From Acinetobacter piscicola (GTDB lineage Bacteria; Pseudomonadota; Gammaproteobacteria; Pseudomonadales; Moraxellaceae): a DNA stretch of 64,000 bases. The stretch is taken from assembly GCF_015218165.1 (NCBI RefSeq), contig NZ_CP048659.1:1550001-1614000 (forward strand). The letters are read 5' to 3'. The notes beneath the pieces were generated by a model. It was not told the DNA's origin. It did no database searches and saw only the letters and a list, made by a program, of their open reading frames with translations. The position numbers and the translations under genes are program-made. Below, piece by piece: positions 15,408-23,343 of this stretch (within the stretch, counting starts at the first letter, position 1; each line of letters begins with the position of its first letter).

Positions 15408-15433
15408 AACCCTCTTTGGAGGGTTTCTTTTTG
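15408..15433 (+). terminator. Intrinsic terminator
   Basis: AACCCTC (15408-15414) pairs with GAGGGTT (15419-15425), followed by a T-rich tract. It ends the small gene at 15157. Confidence 0.8.
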
Positions 15434-15529
15434 CCCACATCAAGGTGACATCATGTACGGGTGATGTAGCACGACAGTATTTAACATCCAAGCAGGCTGT
15501 AGGGCTTGACAATTCATTACAGTTAGGCA

Positions 15530-15601
15530 TTGACAGGAATGGTCATAGTGCATATAGTTGTGAATAAGCCTAATATCAAATGATCAATTGGGCTTTTTTA
15601 T
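15530..15601 (+). promoter_or_regulatory. Strong promoter running directly into a terminator
   Basis: TTGACA (15530-15535), exactly 17 bases, then TATAGT (15553-15558). Transcription would start near 15565, just as the hairpin AAGCCTAAT (15566-15574) / ATTGGGCTT (15587-15595) and TTTTTT begin. Transcripts should end within about 35 nt unless polymerase is modified or the hairpin is disrupted. The microprotein and membrane-protein genes follow. A second TTGACA lies at 15506-15511. Confidence 0.65.
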
Positions 15602-15622
15602 CACTATTATTTGGAGGTATTT

Positions 15623-15703
15623 ATGGCTATGTTCATGAATTATATTAATAAAGATAAAGCTATTGCATCAAATACTTGTGCTTTCGAGGGTTGGGATGGG
15701 TAA
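15623..15703 (+). CDS. 26-residue microprotein, possible leader of the next gene
   Basis: Begins MAMFMNYINKDKAIASNT and ends CAFEGWDG. A very good TTGGAGG lies six bases before the ATG. Its last eight bases overlap the start of the membrane protein at 15696, so it may couple translation. No family known. Confidence 0.45.
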   Translation: MAMFMNYINKDKAIASNTCAFEGWDG

Positions 15704-16367
15704 CACCCTAACTTCACAGAATACCAAAAGCAGAATAACGTTTTTTTTAGCGTTATCTGCTTTTTTAATATCTATGTTCTTAATCTCGGATGATGTTTTA
15801 TCTTACTTAGATTTGGGTGGGTGGAAAATTAGTGATTGGCTAGTTTTTTCGCAACTAATAGTGTTTGCCATTTCGGCTTATATAGCATACACAACAATCC
15901 ATTCTTCAAAAGAAACATCAAGAGAAAGAGCTACTTTAGATACTATTTTGGATGATAATAAAGATGAGACTATTTTTCATTCAAAGATGGTTGTTCTTAG
16001 GTTTAATGAGAATCCTAAACAATATTATGCTTTATTGAGCGATAGTGAGAGTACTAGAGAGCATCTAGCTTCACTCCTGAGTGTTAAGGAAAGTGCCTTA
16101 ACTAAAAATGAAGCAGAAGTTAGGATGCACTTGTTGAAAGTACTAAATCGTTATGAATTTTATGCTATTGGCATAAATAAAAATCTTTTAGACGAGGAAA
16201 TGTTTAAAAGAATGTATTGCTCAACAATGCTTAAATTTTGGGGTATTTGCAATGGAGCTGTTTCTGAATTAAGAGAGGCTGCGAAAAAGGATACTTTATT
16301 TAAAGAATTCGAGTGTTTAGCTAATCGCTGGAAAGCAAATCCTCTTAAATCAGAAGATATCAAGTAA
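15696..16367 (+). CDS. Membrane protein with two N-terminal spans (moron)
   Basis: A 223-residue protein. The start at 15696 is preferred because GAGGGT precedes it. Two hydrophobic segments lie at roughly residues 17-35 (FFLALSAFLISMFLISDD) and 45-67 (WLVFSQLIVFAISAYIAYTT), followed by a ~155-residue charged cytoplasmic domain with YALLSDSESTREHLASLL and FLDEEMFKRMYCSTM-like helices. This layout occurs in DUF4760-type proteins, but identity is uncertain. The strong promoter at 15530 probably drives it, and a terminator follows immediately. Superinfection exclusion or defence is possible. Confidence 0.6.
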   Translation: MGNTLTSQNTKSRITFFLALSAFLISMFLISDDVLSYLDLGGWKISDWLVFSQLIVFAISAYIAYTTIHSSKETSRERATLDTILDDNKDETIFHSKMVVLRFNENPKQYYALLSDSESTREHLASLLSVKESALTKNEAEVRMHLLKVLNRYEFYAIGINKNLLDEEMFKRMYCSTMLKFWGICNGAVSELREAAKKDTLFKEFECLANRWKANPLKSEDIK

Positions 16368-16390
16368 ACCACCTTCGGGTGGTTTATTTT
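16366..16390 (+). terminator. Intrinsic terminator (joint)
   Basis: AAACCACC, loop TTCG, GGTGGTTT, then TATTTTAT. The linker TTATGGGGTAAAAGT leads straight to the next ATG at 16404. Confidence 0.85.
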
Positions 16391-16403
16391 ATGGGGTAAA
16401 AGT

Positions 16404-16832
16404 ATGGAGACTTCCGAATACACCGCACTTACCAAGAAGCAACCATTAAAGCCTAAATCCAAAACTCGCCCATTACCCAAAGCAACACAAAAATATTTAG
16501 AAGCTGAAGAAACCCTATTCCAAGAACTAGAAGAAAATAACATTGGTTATCGAAGAAAATTTCAATTTGAGCCCACGAAAAATTGGCGATTTGATTTCTA
16601 TATTGTGAAGCTCAATCTTCTTATTGAAATTGTGGGTAGCTCATGGTCAGTGGGCCGTGGTGGTAAGAAGATTGCAAACGCATTTAATAAATATGAACTC
16701 GCTGAAAACATGGGTTATACGATTGAACGATTTGAACCACATGCAGTTGAGTCAGGTTCTGTAATTCGTTGGATTAAAGGGAAATTGGAGAGATTTGAAG
16801 AAGAGGGAACTCATTTTCAGCAGCTTAAATAA
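16404..16832 (+). CDS. PD-(D/E)XK-like protein (copy 2, altered active site)
   Basis: A 142-residue paralogue of the protein at 13168. Shared segments are FQFEPTKNWRFDFYIV (versus FQFNPERKWRADFYIV), LLIEI.G..WS.GR, and an alpha-helical KYELAENMGY. The ExE motif of copy 1 (IEVEGG) reads IEIVGS here, so one candidate acidic ligand is missing. It might be inactive or use another residue. It sits alone between terminators, away from the recombination genes. Confidence 0.6.
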   Translation: METSEYTALTKKQPLKPKSKTRPLPKATQKYLEAEETLFQELEENNIGYRRKFQFEPTKNWRFDFYIVKLNLLIEIVGSSWSVGRGGKKIANAFNKYELAENMGYTIERFEPHAVESGSVIRWIKGKLERFEEEGTHFQQLK

Positions 16833-16841
16833 TCTACTTTG

Positions 16842-16869
16842 TTGACACTTGACAACACTAGCGTATAAT
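16842..16869 (+). promoter_or_regulatory. Consensus promoter for the HicA-like pair
   Basis: TTGACA (16842-16847), 16-bp spacer, TATAAT (16864-16869): both boxes match the sigma-70 consensus exactly. The spacer begins with a second CTTGACAAC, so TTGACA occurs twice in tandem; these repeats may be operator half-sites for the downstream HTH protein. Confidence 0.75.
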
Positions 16870-16894
16870 AATAAGCATTCTCTAAGGATAAGAC

Positions 16895-17122
16895 ATGAAA
16901 AAACATCCAAATAAGCATATCCGAGAAGCGATTGAATATGCAGTTGAGAATGGATGGGATATTGTTGAAACGGGTAAATCAGGACATGCATTTTGTAGAT
17001 TAAAATGCATATTGGGGCATACTGAACATCAAATGAGTGTTTGGAGTACGCCGAAAGATCCTGAAACGCATGCTAAACAAATCCTGCGTAAAGTGAAGCA
17101 ATGTAATGGAGATGAACAATGA
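16895..17122 (+). CDS. HicA-like putative toxin
   Basis: A 75-residue protein. GWDIVETGKSGHAF resembles the HicA dsRBD fold with its catalytic histidine in the G(S)H motif (about residue 32), and WSTPKDPETHAKQILRKVK is like the C-terminal HicA helix. The family are ribosome-independent mRNA interferases. Size fits. A consensus promoter precedes it. The partner is not a typical HicB but a larger HTH protein with a four-base overlap, so this is a toxin-antitoxin pair by inference. Confidence 0.6.
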   Translation: MKKHPNKHIREAIEYAVENGWDIVETGKSGHAFCRLKCILGHTEHQMSVWSTPKDPETHAKQILRKVKQCNGDEQ

Positions 17123-17568
17123 ATACTTATCATTTTACCATTGTGGTACGTGATGCTCGTTCAGATCTTGCAGATTTAGAAGATCGCTTTTTTGAAGCAG
17201 GCTGTGATGACGCATTGCTATGTAGCTACAATGATACAGTTTATTTAGAATTTGATCGTGAAGCTGCTGATGCAGTAACAGCAATACGCTCAGCATTAAA
17301 TGATATTCGTAAATTAGGCTATCAAGATTTAATTGTTGAAGAGCAAGGTTTTTCTACCTTATCGGAAATGGCAGAACGTGCGAGCTTAAGTCGCCAAGTA
17401 TTATCACTGTATGCATTAAATAAGCGTGGGGATGGGAATTTCCCAAAACCAATGTATGGACTATCTTCAAAGTCAGCGATGTATTCATGGCCAGAAGTGG
17501 CAACTTGGTTATTTAATCAAGGGAAATTAGATAAAGCACATTATGAAGTGGCAAGTGCCTTGGTTTAA
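17119..17568 (+). CDS. HTH protein partner of the HicA-like gene, probable antitoxin
   Basis: A 149-residue protein with two parts. Residues 1-75 (YHFTIVVRDARSDLADLEDR and VYLEFDREAADAVTAIRSAL) form an alpha/beta domain, not a classical HicB half-RNase-H. Residues ~80-140 carry a helix-turn-helix (STLSEMAERASLSRQVLSLY) followed by GDGNFPKPMYGLSSKSAMYSWPEVATWLF, which resembles MerR/AlpA-type wings. Likely it binds both the toxin-like protein and the promoter at 16842. A terminator follows. Confidence 0.55.
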   Translation: MNTYHFTIVVRDARSDLADLEDRFFEAGCDDALLCSYNDTVYLEFDREAADAVTAIRSALNDIRKLGYQDLIVEEQGFSTLSEMAERASLSRQVLSLYALNKRGDGNFPKPMYGLSSKSAMYSWPEVATWLFNQGKLDKAHYEVASALV

Positions 17569-17587
17569 AAAGTGAAGTGATTGATTA

Positions 17588-17616
17588 AAACCCACATTGT
17601 ATGTGGGTTTTTTATT
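17588..17616 (+). terminator. Intrinsic terminator (joint)
   Basis: AAACCCACAT pairs with ATGTGGGTTT, followed by TTTTATTGGGTGAAAT and the ATG at 17626. Confidence 0.85.
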
Positions 17617-17625
17617 GGGTGAAAT

Positions 17626-18264
17626 ATGCAACAAATCAGACCATTCCCACCAGCTGAATTGATTGATCAGGCTGAGGGAGAAGAAAGCATTCGTATAGCA
17701 CCCGCTGTAGATCTAAAAGCTTGGGTTGTGGCAAATTTCCTGACTATTGGTGGTGCGTTACATAATCCTGACCATGACCACATTGCTGAGCTACTTCATG
17801 ACAATGACGAGTTTCTAGCATTTGCTTGGGCATCATCTGCGGCTCAATCTAAAAAACGTATGGTGTTAGGTCAATGTGAAAAGGTGATGTTCAACGTTGG
17901 CGGTTGGAAGAAAGCACGACAAGAACAACAGATGCGGGATTGGTTTGGCTTTGTACCGACGTATTTAATTACGATCGATGCGAGTTATTGTGAAAACACC
18001 AATGACCGTAATTTTTGCGCGTTATTAGATCATGAGCTTTATCACATTGGTGTAGAACGCGATGAAGATGGTGAAATGCTGTATAGCGATATGACAGGTT
18101 TACCTAAACATTATTTGGCAGGTCATGATGTTGAAGAGTTCTTTGGCGTGGTCAAACGTTGGGGAGCGAATGAATCAGTTAAGCGTTTGGTCGAAATCAC
18201 AAAGAATACGCCGTTTGTTCCTGATGTTGATATTTCTAAGTGTTGTGGGACGTGTGTGATTTGA
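17626..18264 (+). CDS. Putative phage metallopeptidase-domain protein
   Basis: A 212-residue protein. HELYH at residues 136-140 is a zinc-binding HEXXH motif in LLDHELYHIGVERDEDG, as in the putative phage metallopeptidase family that is commonly encoded just before terminase. The upstream part includes MFNVGGWKKARQEQQMRDWFGFVPTYLITIDASYC, a typical strand-loop that precedes the helix. The C-terminus has CCGTC. Targets are unknown; a role in capsid maturation or host inhibition is only conjecture. Confidence 0.75.
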   Translation: MQQIRPFPPAELIDQAEGEESIRIAPAVDLKAWVVANFLTIGGALHNPDHDHIAELLHDNDEFLAFAWASSAAQSKKRMVLGQCEKVMFNVGGWKKARQEQQMRDWFGFVPTYLITIDASYCENTNDRNFCALLDHELYHIGVERDEDGEMLYSDMTGLPKHYLAGHDVEEFFGVVKRWGANESVKRLVEITKNTPFVPDVDISKCCGTCVI

Positions 18265-18284
18265 GCCTAAGGGCTCTTTTTTTT
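18262..18284 (+). terminator. Intrinsic terminator
   Basis: GAGCCT (18263-18268), loop AA, GGGCTC (18271-18276), then eight T. It separates the metallopeptidase gene from the packaging operon. Confidence 0.85.
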
Positions 18285-18322
18285 GGCAATCTTGCTTGAC
18301 GTAGCATGACAAAGGTGAGTTT

Positions 18323-18787
18323 ATGGCAGCACTTAAAGAGCCTGTAAAAATCTTTATAGTTCAGTCTCTTGCTTGCTTTGAAACCCCTCAACAAGTAGCC
18401 GATGCTGTCAAGCAAAGATTTGGGTTAGAAATTGAAAGACAGCAATGTGAAAATTACGATCCGACCAAATATGCAGGTCGAAACCTGAGTAAAAAATTAA
18501 AAGATTTATTTGAGCGAACTCGAACAGATTTTAGAGAAAATATTGAAGACATTGCGATTGCGAATAAAGCATTCCGACTTAAAGAACTTCAAGGGATGTA
18601 TGACGACTCAGGTAAGAATAAAAGACTCAAGCAAAACCTATTAAAGCAAGCTTTTCAAGAAACAGATGGGCGGGTTATAAGGCAAGAAATAGACCATACA
18701 ACCAATGGTGAATCAATTCAAAAAACGGTTGAGGTTTCTAAAGAAGAATACCTAAAAGCCCGTCAGGAGGTTGTGGATGACTACTGA
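18323..18787 (+). CDS. Terminase small subunit, DUF2280 family
   Basis: A 154-residue protein matching DUF2280: an N-terminal helix-turn-helix region (FIVQSLACFETPQQVADAVKQRFG), then NYDPTKYAGRNLSKKLKDLFERTR, followed by long helices. DUF2280 proteins sit directly upstream of the large terminase in many proteobacterial phages and are thought to recognise viral DNA for packaging. The end overlaps the large subunit start, so the pair is coupled. Confidence 0.8.
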   Translation: MAALKEPVKIFIVQSLACFETPQQVADAVKQRFGLEIERQQCENYDPTKYAGRNLSKKLKDLFERTRTDFRENIEDIAIANKAFRLKELQGMYDDSGKNKRLKQNLLKQAFQETDGRVIRQEIDHTTNGESIQKTVEVSKEEYLKARQEVVDDY

Positions 18788-20204
18788 TTCTGCACGTGAC
18801 TTAGCGATTGAAATTGAAGCGCAGCAGGATCTATATTTTTTCACTCGCTATATGTTTAAGGAGCGCCGTGGCTATAAGTGGAAACACAATTGGCATCATC
18901 GGGAAATCTGTGATGCTTTGATGCGTGTTTATAACGGTGAGATCAAGCGATTAATTATTAATGTCCCGCCACGTTATTCTAAAACTGAAATTGCAGTGAT
19001 TAATTTTATGGCTTGGTCATTGGGAAAAAATCCTGACTGTGAATTTATCCATATTAGCTATTCTGCGATGTTGGCTGCAAACAATGCTTTTCAAACACGA
19101 AATTTGGTGCAGGAAGAAGCGTATAGGAAAGTTTTTCCTGATTTAAAATTACGTGATGACAGCAAAGCTAAGGACAACTGGCGTACAGCAGATGGTGGTG
19201 TGTGCTATGCCACAGGTACAGGCGGTACGATCACAGGCTTTGGTGCTGGCAAGATGCGAGACGGTTTTGGTGGTTGTATTATCATTGATGATCCACATAA
19301 GGCAGATGAAGCATCCTCAAAAACCATCCGTGAAGGTGTTATTGATTGGTTTCAGAACACACTTGAATCACGAACGAACTCGCCTGAAACCCCCATTATT
19401 GTCATTATGCAGCGCTTGCATGAAGAAGATCTTGCAGGTTGGTTATTAGGGGATCGAAAAGACGGTATTCCGATTGCAGGTGGTAATGGTGAAGTATGGG
19501 ATCATATCTGTTTATCCGCCATTCAAGATGATGGATCTGCTCTATGGCCAGCGAAACATAACATTCAAAAATTAACTTTAATGGAAAAAGCTGCACCCTA
19601 TGTTTTTGCGGGGCAATACCGGCAGCGACCAGCACCACCTGCAGGTGGTTTTTTTAAACCTGATGAAATTGAAATTGTTGATGCTTTGCCTGCAGGTATT
19701 TTGAAAAAAACGCGTGCATGGGACTTGGCAAGTTCAGAAGGTGAAGGTGCTTATACAGCGGGTGTCGGTATGGCAAGTGCCAGTGATGGATACACCTATA
19801 TTTTTGGTGTAGAGCGTGAGCAGCTTGGTCCAGAGAATGTCAATAAACGGATTAAAAGTACTGCTGATCTTGATGGTACAGCAGTCACCATTCGATTACC
19901 GCAAGATCCTGGTCAAGCAGGTAAATCACAAGTGAAATCTTTCACTAAGCTTTTAGCTGGATATAACGTAGTAGCTTTACCTGTTTCAGGGGATAAGGTC
20001 ACACGTGCACAACCATTTGCAGCACAAGTCAACGTAGGCAATGTACGGATGCTTCGCGGTGAGTGGAATAAAGATTTCAAAGATGAACTTCGTAACTTTC
20101 CAAACGGTAAATACAAGGACCAAGTAGACGCAGCTGCGGATGCTTTTAATGATTTATACGAAGGCTTTATGCCATTCTTTCCTACAATGGGGTTTGCTCG
20201 ATGA
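18777..20204 (+). CDS. terL: Terminase large subunit
   Basis: A 475-residue packaging ATPase-nuclease. The ATPase has NVPPRYSKT (Walker A, ~residues 62-70), and CIIIDDPHKADEA (Walker B). The C-terminal nuclease has RAWDLASSEGEGAYTAG with an acidic residue, and later acidic positions (DQVDAAADAF). The start at 18777 is used because AGGAGG is six bases upstream; the TTG at 18771 is in frame but inferior. It cuts and translocates DNA into the prohead through the portal encoded next. Confidence 0.93.
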   Translation: MTTDSARDLAIEIEAQQDLYFFTRYMFKERRGYKWKHNWHHREICDALMRVYNGEIKRLIINVPPRYSKTEIAVINFMAWSLGKNPDCEFIHISYSAMLAANNAFQTRNLVQEEAYRKVFPDLKLRDDSKAKDNWRTADGGVCYATGTGGTITGFGAGKMRDGFGGCIIIDDPHKADEASSKTIREGVIDWFQNTLESRTNSPETPIIVIMQRLHEEDLAGWLLGDRKDGIPIAGGNGEVWDHICLSAIQDDGSALWPAKHNIQKLTLMEKAAPYVFAGQYRQRPAPPAGGFFKPDEIEIVDALPAGILKKTRAWDLASSEGEGAYTAGVGMASASDGYTYIFGVEREQLGPENVNKRIKSTADLDGTAVTIRLPQDPGQAGKSQVKSFTKLLAGYNVVALPVSGDKVTRAQPFAAQVNVGNVRMLRGEWNKDFKDELRNFPNGKYKDQVDAAADAFNDLYEGFMPFFPTMGFAR

Positions 20205-21697
20205 GTGACGTAACTTTTCAACATCCAGAGTATGTGAAAAATCTTCCTTTATGGGAACAAGTGGATGATGTCTGTAAAGGGCAAAAAGCGGTTAAGGATA
20301 AAAAAGAGGTTTATTTGCCACGAAATAACCCACAAGATCATAGCCAAGAAGCCAAAGGTTTTTATGACTCATATTTAAAGCGCGCTGTATTTTATGGGGT
20401 GACAGGAAAAACCTTGGGAAGTCTCGTTGGTGCTGCATTTGCAAAGGATCCAAACTTTAAGTGCCCAGCAGAATTAGAACATTTAAAAAGAAATGCCAAC
20501 GGTGCTGGTTTAAGTTTATATCAGCTTTCCCAATCTACCTTACGCCACACACTTAAGCATTATCGTAGTGCTCTATATGTTGATTTTCCTGATGTCGCTC
20601 CATCACGTAATCGTGCTGAGGAAAAAGCTAAACAAGCTTATCCGATGATTCATTTGCTTTCAGCTAAGGTGGTCATTAATTGGGATACGATCACTGTAGG
20701 TAACCAAACCAAGCTCAATTTAGTGGTGATTGCTGAGTCTGTATCTGAACGCGGTAAAGATGGATTTAGTATCGAAACAAAACAGCAATATCGAGTATTG
20801 CGCCTTGAAGATGTTGGTTTGGGCGAGTTTGTATACACGATTGAAATTTATACCAAGTCGGATCAAGGGATCTGGACAGGTCAGGGGCGTAAGATTCCAA
20901 CGGATTATAATGGTGATGTGTGGAGTTATATTCCATTTACCTTTGTGGGTGCAGTGGATAACTCGGCACAAATTGAAAATTCACCTTTATTGGAGCTCGC
21001 GGATCTAAATCTTGCTCATTATCGTGATAGTGCAGACTTTCAGGAATCTGTGTATTACATGGGGCATCCACAATATTATGCTTCTGGCATGGATTGGAAT
21101 TGGTTTGATGAGGCACAGAAACGTGGTGTTTATATTGGTGCAAAGGTCATGTTACCCCTGCCACAAGGTGGGACTTTAGGTATTGCACAAGCACAACCGA
21201 ATACGCTTTCACGTGAAGCTATGAAAGACAAATGGCAACAAATGAAAGAAATGGGCGCGCGTTTAGTTGAGAAAGGCTCTGCAAATAAAACAGCAACTGA
21301 GGCTGATAATGATGATGCAGTACAGCATTCTGTACTTTCGTTATGTGTGGTCAATGTCAATGAAGCGGTGAATATGGCATTGCGTTGGTGTAGCAAGTTT
21401 GTGATGTCAAACCACGATCTAAAACCTGATGTATTGAACTACGTGATTGCTCAAGACTTTAACAAACAAAAATATAGTGTAGAGCGCTCTAGATTGATTT
21501 TAGAAATGGTACAGGGTGAATTACTCCCACCAGAAGTACTTTATCACTACGAGCAAACAGGTACTTTCCCAGAGGATAAATGGGAGGATATCGAAAAGAA
21601 AATTGAAGAATATCGTATGAGTAAGCCATTAGGTGGTTATCAACCTTATCAGGGTGTAGATGATGGACAAGAAGGAAATACAGCAGGCAATTCTTGA
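20201..21697 (+). CDS. Portal protein, DUF4055 family
   Basis: A 498-residue protein of the DUF4055 portal family: N-terminal MSDVTFQHPEYVKNLPLWEQ, FYDSYLKRAVFYGVTGKTL and RHTLKHYRSALYVDFPD. It forms the dodecameric ring at the packaging vertex. ATG overlaps the terminase stop (ATGA). The length and position (after terL, before the SPP1 gp7-type gene) agree. Confidence 0.88.
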   Translation: MSDVTFQHPEYVKNLPLWEQVDDVCKGQKAVKDKKEVYLPRNNPQDHSQEAKGFYDSYLKRAVFYGVTGKTLGSLVGAAFAKDPNFKCPAELEHLKRNANGAGLSLYQLSQSTLRHTLKHYRSALYVDFPDVAPSRNRAEEKAKQAYPMIHLLSAKVVINWDTITVGNQTKLNLVVIAESVSERGKDGFSIETKQQYRVLRLEDVGLGEFVYTIEIYTKSDQGIWTGQGRKIPTDYNGDVWSYIPFTFVGAVDNSAQIENSPLLELADLNLAHYRDSADFQESVYYMGHPQYYASGMDWNWFDEAQKRGVYIGAKVMLPLPQGGTLGIAQAQPNTLSREAMKDKWQQMKEMGARLVEKGSANKTATEADNDDAVQHSVLSLCVVNVNEAVNMALRWCSKFVMSNHDLKPDVLNYVIAQDFNKQKYSVERSRLILEMVQGELLPPEVLYHYEQTGTFPEDKWEDIEKKIEEYRMSKPLGGYQPYQGVDDGQEGNTAGNS

Positions 21698-22772
21698 TGC
21701 CTTGAATCAGCATAATTCTTATCTACAACGCTTATCTTCTTCTGCAATCAATGAGCTGCTTAAAAAGTTTGATGGCTATTCTTTGGAGATGTTGACTAAG
21801 CTTAGAGAGTTACTAGACGACTTAACTGAAGCTGAAAAAACGATTTTAATGAGTGGGAAGTACAGCACAGCATCATTAAAAGAGCTTCAGAGTGTCATGG
21901 TGAGTTGGCAACAAGCAATCGCGGTGAATTTGCCACAATTGCTGGATGTGTCGATGATTGCTTTAGCGACCTATGAAGCGGCTTATATTTATAAACTCGC
22001 CAATAAAGAGGCTCCAGCAATCAGTGGTGAATCTTTACTGAAGAAAGCTAAGAAAGCGCCGTATGCAGGTGGTCAATTAGTCGATCATATCTTTCCTGGT
22101 ATTGCAGATAGTGTCCGAAAGAAAGTTGAGTATGTGATTCGTGATGGCATTGATAATGGTCAAACCAATCAAGAGATTATTCAACGGATCAAAGGGACTA
22201 AGCAGCAAAATTATGCAGATGGTTTATTAAATCAAACACGCAGTTCAATAGATGCAGAGGTGAGAACAGCCAGAGCGCATATTAGTTCAACCACTTACTT
22301 AGACACTTGGACAGCCTTAGGTTATAAGTACACCAAAGATGTGGCCACTTTAGATGGTCGAACCTCAAAAGGTTGTGCAATGAAAGATGGTCGGATTCAA
22401 AAACTTGGAGAAGGGCATCAAAAACCACCTTATCATCGCCGTTGTCGAACGACTCAAATTGGGTGTAGTGTTGATGGATCTGTAGAGGGATTACGACCAT
22501 TTGTAGCAGATAAACGCGCTGTGAAAGATATTCCTAAAGATCAGCGCGTTGGTAAGATTGGTCAGGTTGATGCAAATACGACATACAAAGCTTGGTTTGC
22601 ACAGCAAGATGAGAGCTTCCAACGCGAATGGCTTGGACCATCTAAATATAAGCTTTACAAGGAAGGTGGCTATCCTTTAGATAAGTTTGTGGATCCTTTG
22701 AGTGGTCAGCCTTTTACCTTGAAGCAATTAAAAGCTGTGGATGAAAAGACGTTCAAGGAGTTGGGGTTGTGA
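21663..22772 (+). CDS. Head morphogenesis protein, SPP1 gp7/MuF-type
   Basis: A 369-residue minor head protein. The conserved gp7 part lies at ~200-265: VRTARAHISSTTYLDTW, GYKYTKDVATLDGRTSKGCA and PPYHRRCRTTQIGC. N-terminal ~150 residues are helical. It is injected or retained in proheads and interacts with the portal in other phages. It overlaps the portal gene by 35 bases. Either ATG at 21660 or 21663 may be the start. Confidence 0.85.
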   Translation: MDKKEIQQAILDALNQHNSYLQRLSSSAINELLKKFDGYSLEMLTKLRELLDDLTEAEKTILMSGKYSTASLKELQSVMVSWQQAIAVNLPQLLDVSMIALATYEAAYIYKLANKEAPAISGESLLKKAKKAPYAGGQLVDHIFPGIADSVRKKVEYVIRDGIDNGQTNQEIIQRIKGTKQQNYADGLLNQTRSSIDAEVRTARAHISSTTYLDTWTALGYKYTKDVATLDGRTSKGCAMKDGRIQKLGEGHQKPPYHRRCRTTQIGCSVDGSVEGLRPFVADKRAVKDIPKDQRVGKIGQVDANTTYKAWFAQQDESFQREWLGPSKYKLYKEGGYPLDKFVDPLSGQPFTLKQLKAVDEKTFKELGL

Positions 22773-22887
22773 ATATTTGATGCTTCATTTCTTAATTTCT
22801 TATATACCGAGAATTTTTAGACAACTTTTCCTAGATGATGTATTTTATTTAAGATAATGAAAGATATTATTTTTAAATGAGAAATTA

Positions 22888-23235
22888 ATGAAACTAAAAG
22901 CTATTTTAACTTTTATTTTATCTATAACAGCGATTAATGCTTGGGCAATCGACTTAGATAATCCAAGTTTGGAAAATTGTAAAGATAATGCAGATCTTTT
23001 GGGGTATATGCTTACGATTAAAGCACAATGCAATTTAAAAAGTGAAAGTGATGGTAATCTGCTCGTAGAAACCATTAATCAAATGAGCAGACAATGTATA
23101 GCTCAGTACGGAGAGAACTCAATGGCAAATGCTACTCGAGCTGGAATTTTCTCGGTAAAAGGAGAGATGGAAGAAACGGGTAGAAACGCAACGTGCTATA
23201 GAGCACTGACGGAATATTCAGGGCTTTTCGATTAA
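22888..23235 (+). CDS. Exported cysteine-containing protein (moron)
   Basis: A 115-residue protein with a signal peptide (MKLKAILTFILSITAINAWA, then IDLDN). The mature part has four cysteines (ENCKDN, AQCNLK, RQCIAQ, TCYRAL) spaced for two disulphides, as in small periplasmic proteins. It interrupts the head gene cluster, has TTGATG with TATATA 18 bases on (22777-22806) as a possible own promoter, and a terminator after it. Function unknown, probably acts in the lysogen. Confidence 0.65.
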   Translation: MKLKAILTFILSITAINAWAIDLDNPSLENCKDNADLLGYMLTIKAQCNLKSESDGNLLVETINQMSRQCIAQYGENSMANATRAGIFSVKGEMEETGRNATCYRALTEYSGLFD

Positions 23236-23251
23236 TCAAGTACACAAATTA

Positions 23252-23277
23252 AAACCACCTTCGGGTGGTTTTTTATT
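23252..23277 (+). terminator. Intrinsic terminator (joint)
   Basis: AAACCACC, TTCG, GGTGGTTT and a T-run, continuing into TTATTGCCTAAAT. The same stem occurs at 16366 and 47852. Confidence 0.88.
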
Positions 23278-23343
23278 GCCTAAATTTCGGATGAAAAAGG
23301 CGTAACGAGCGGATGCTCAAATCAAATTAGGGTCGGATGACTT

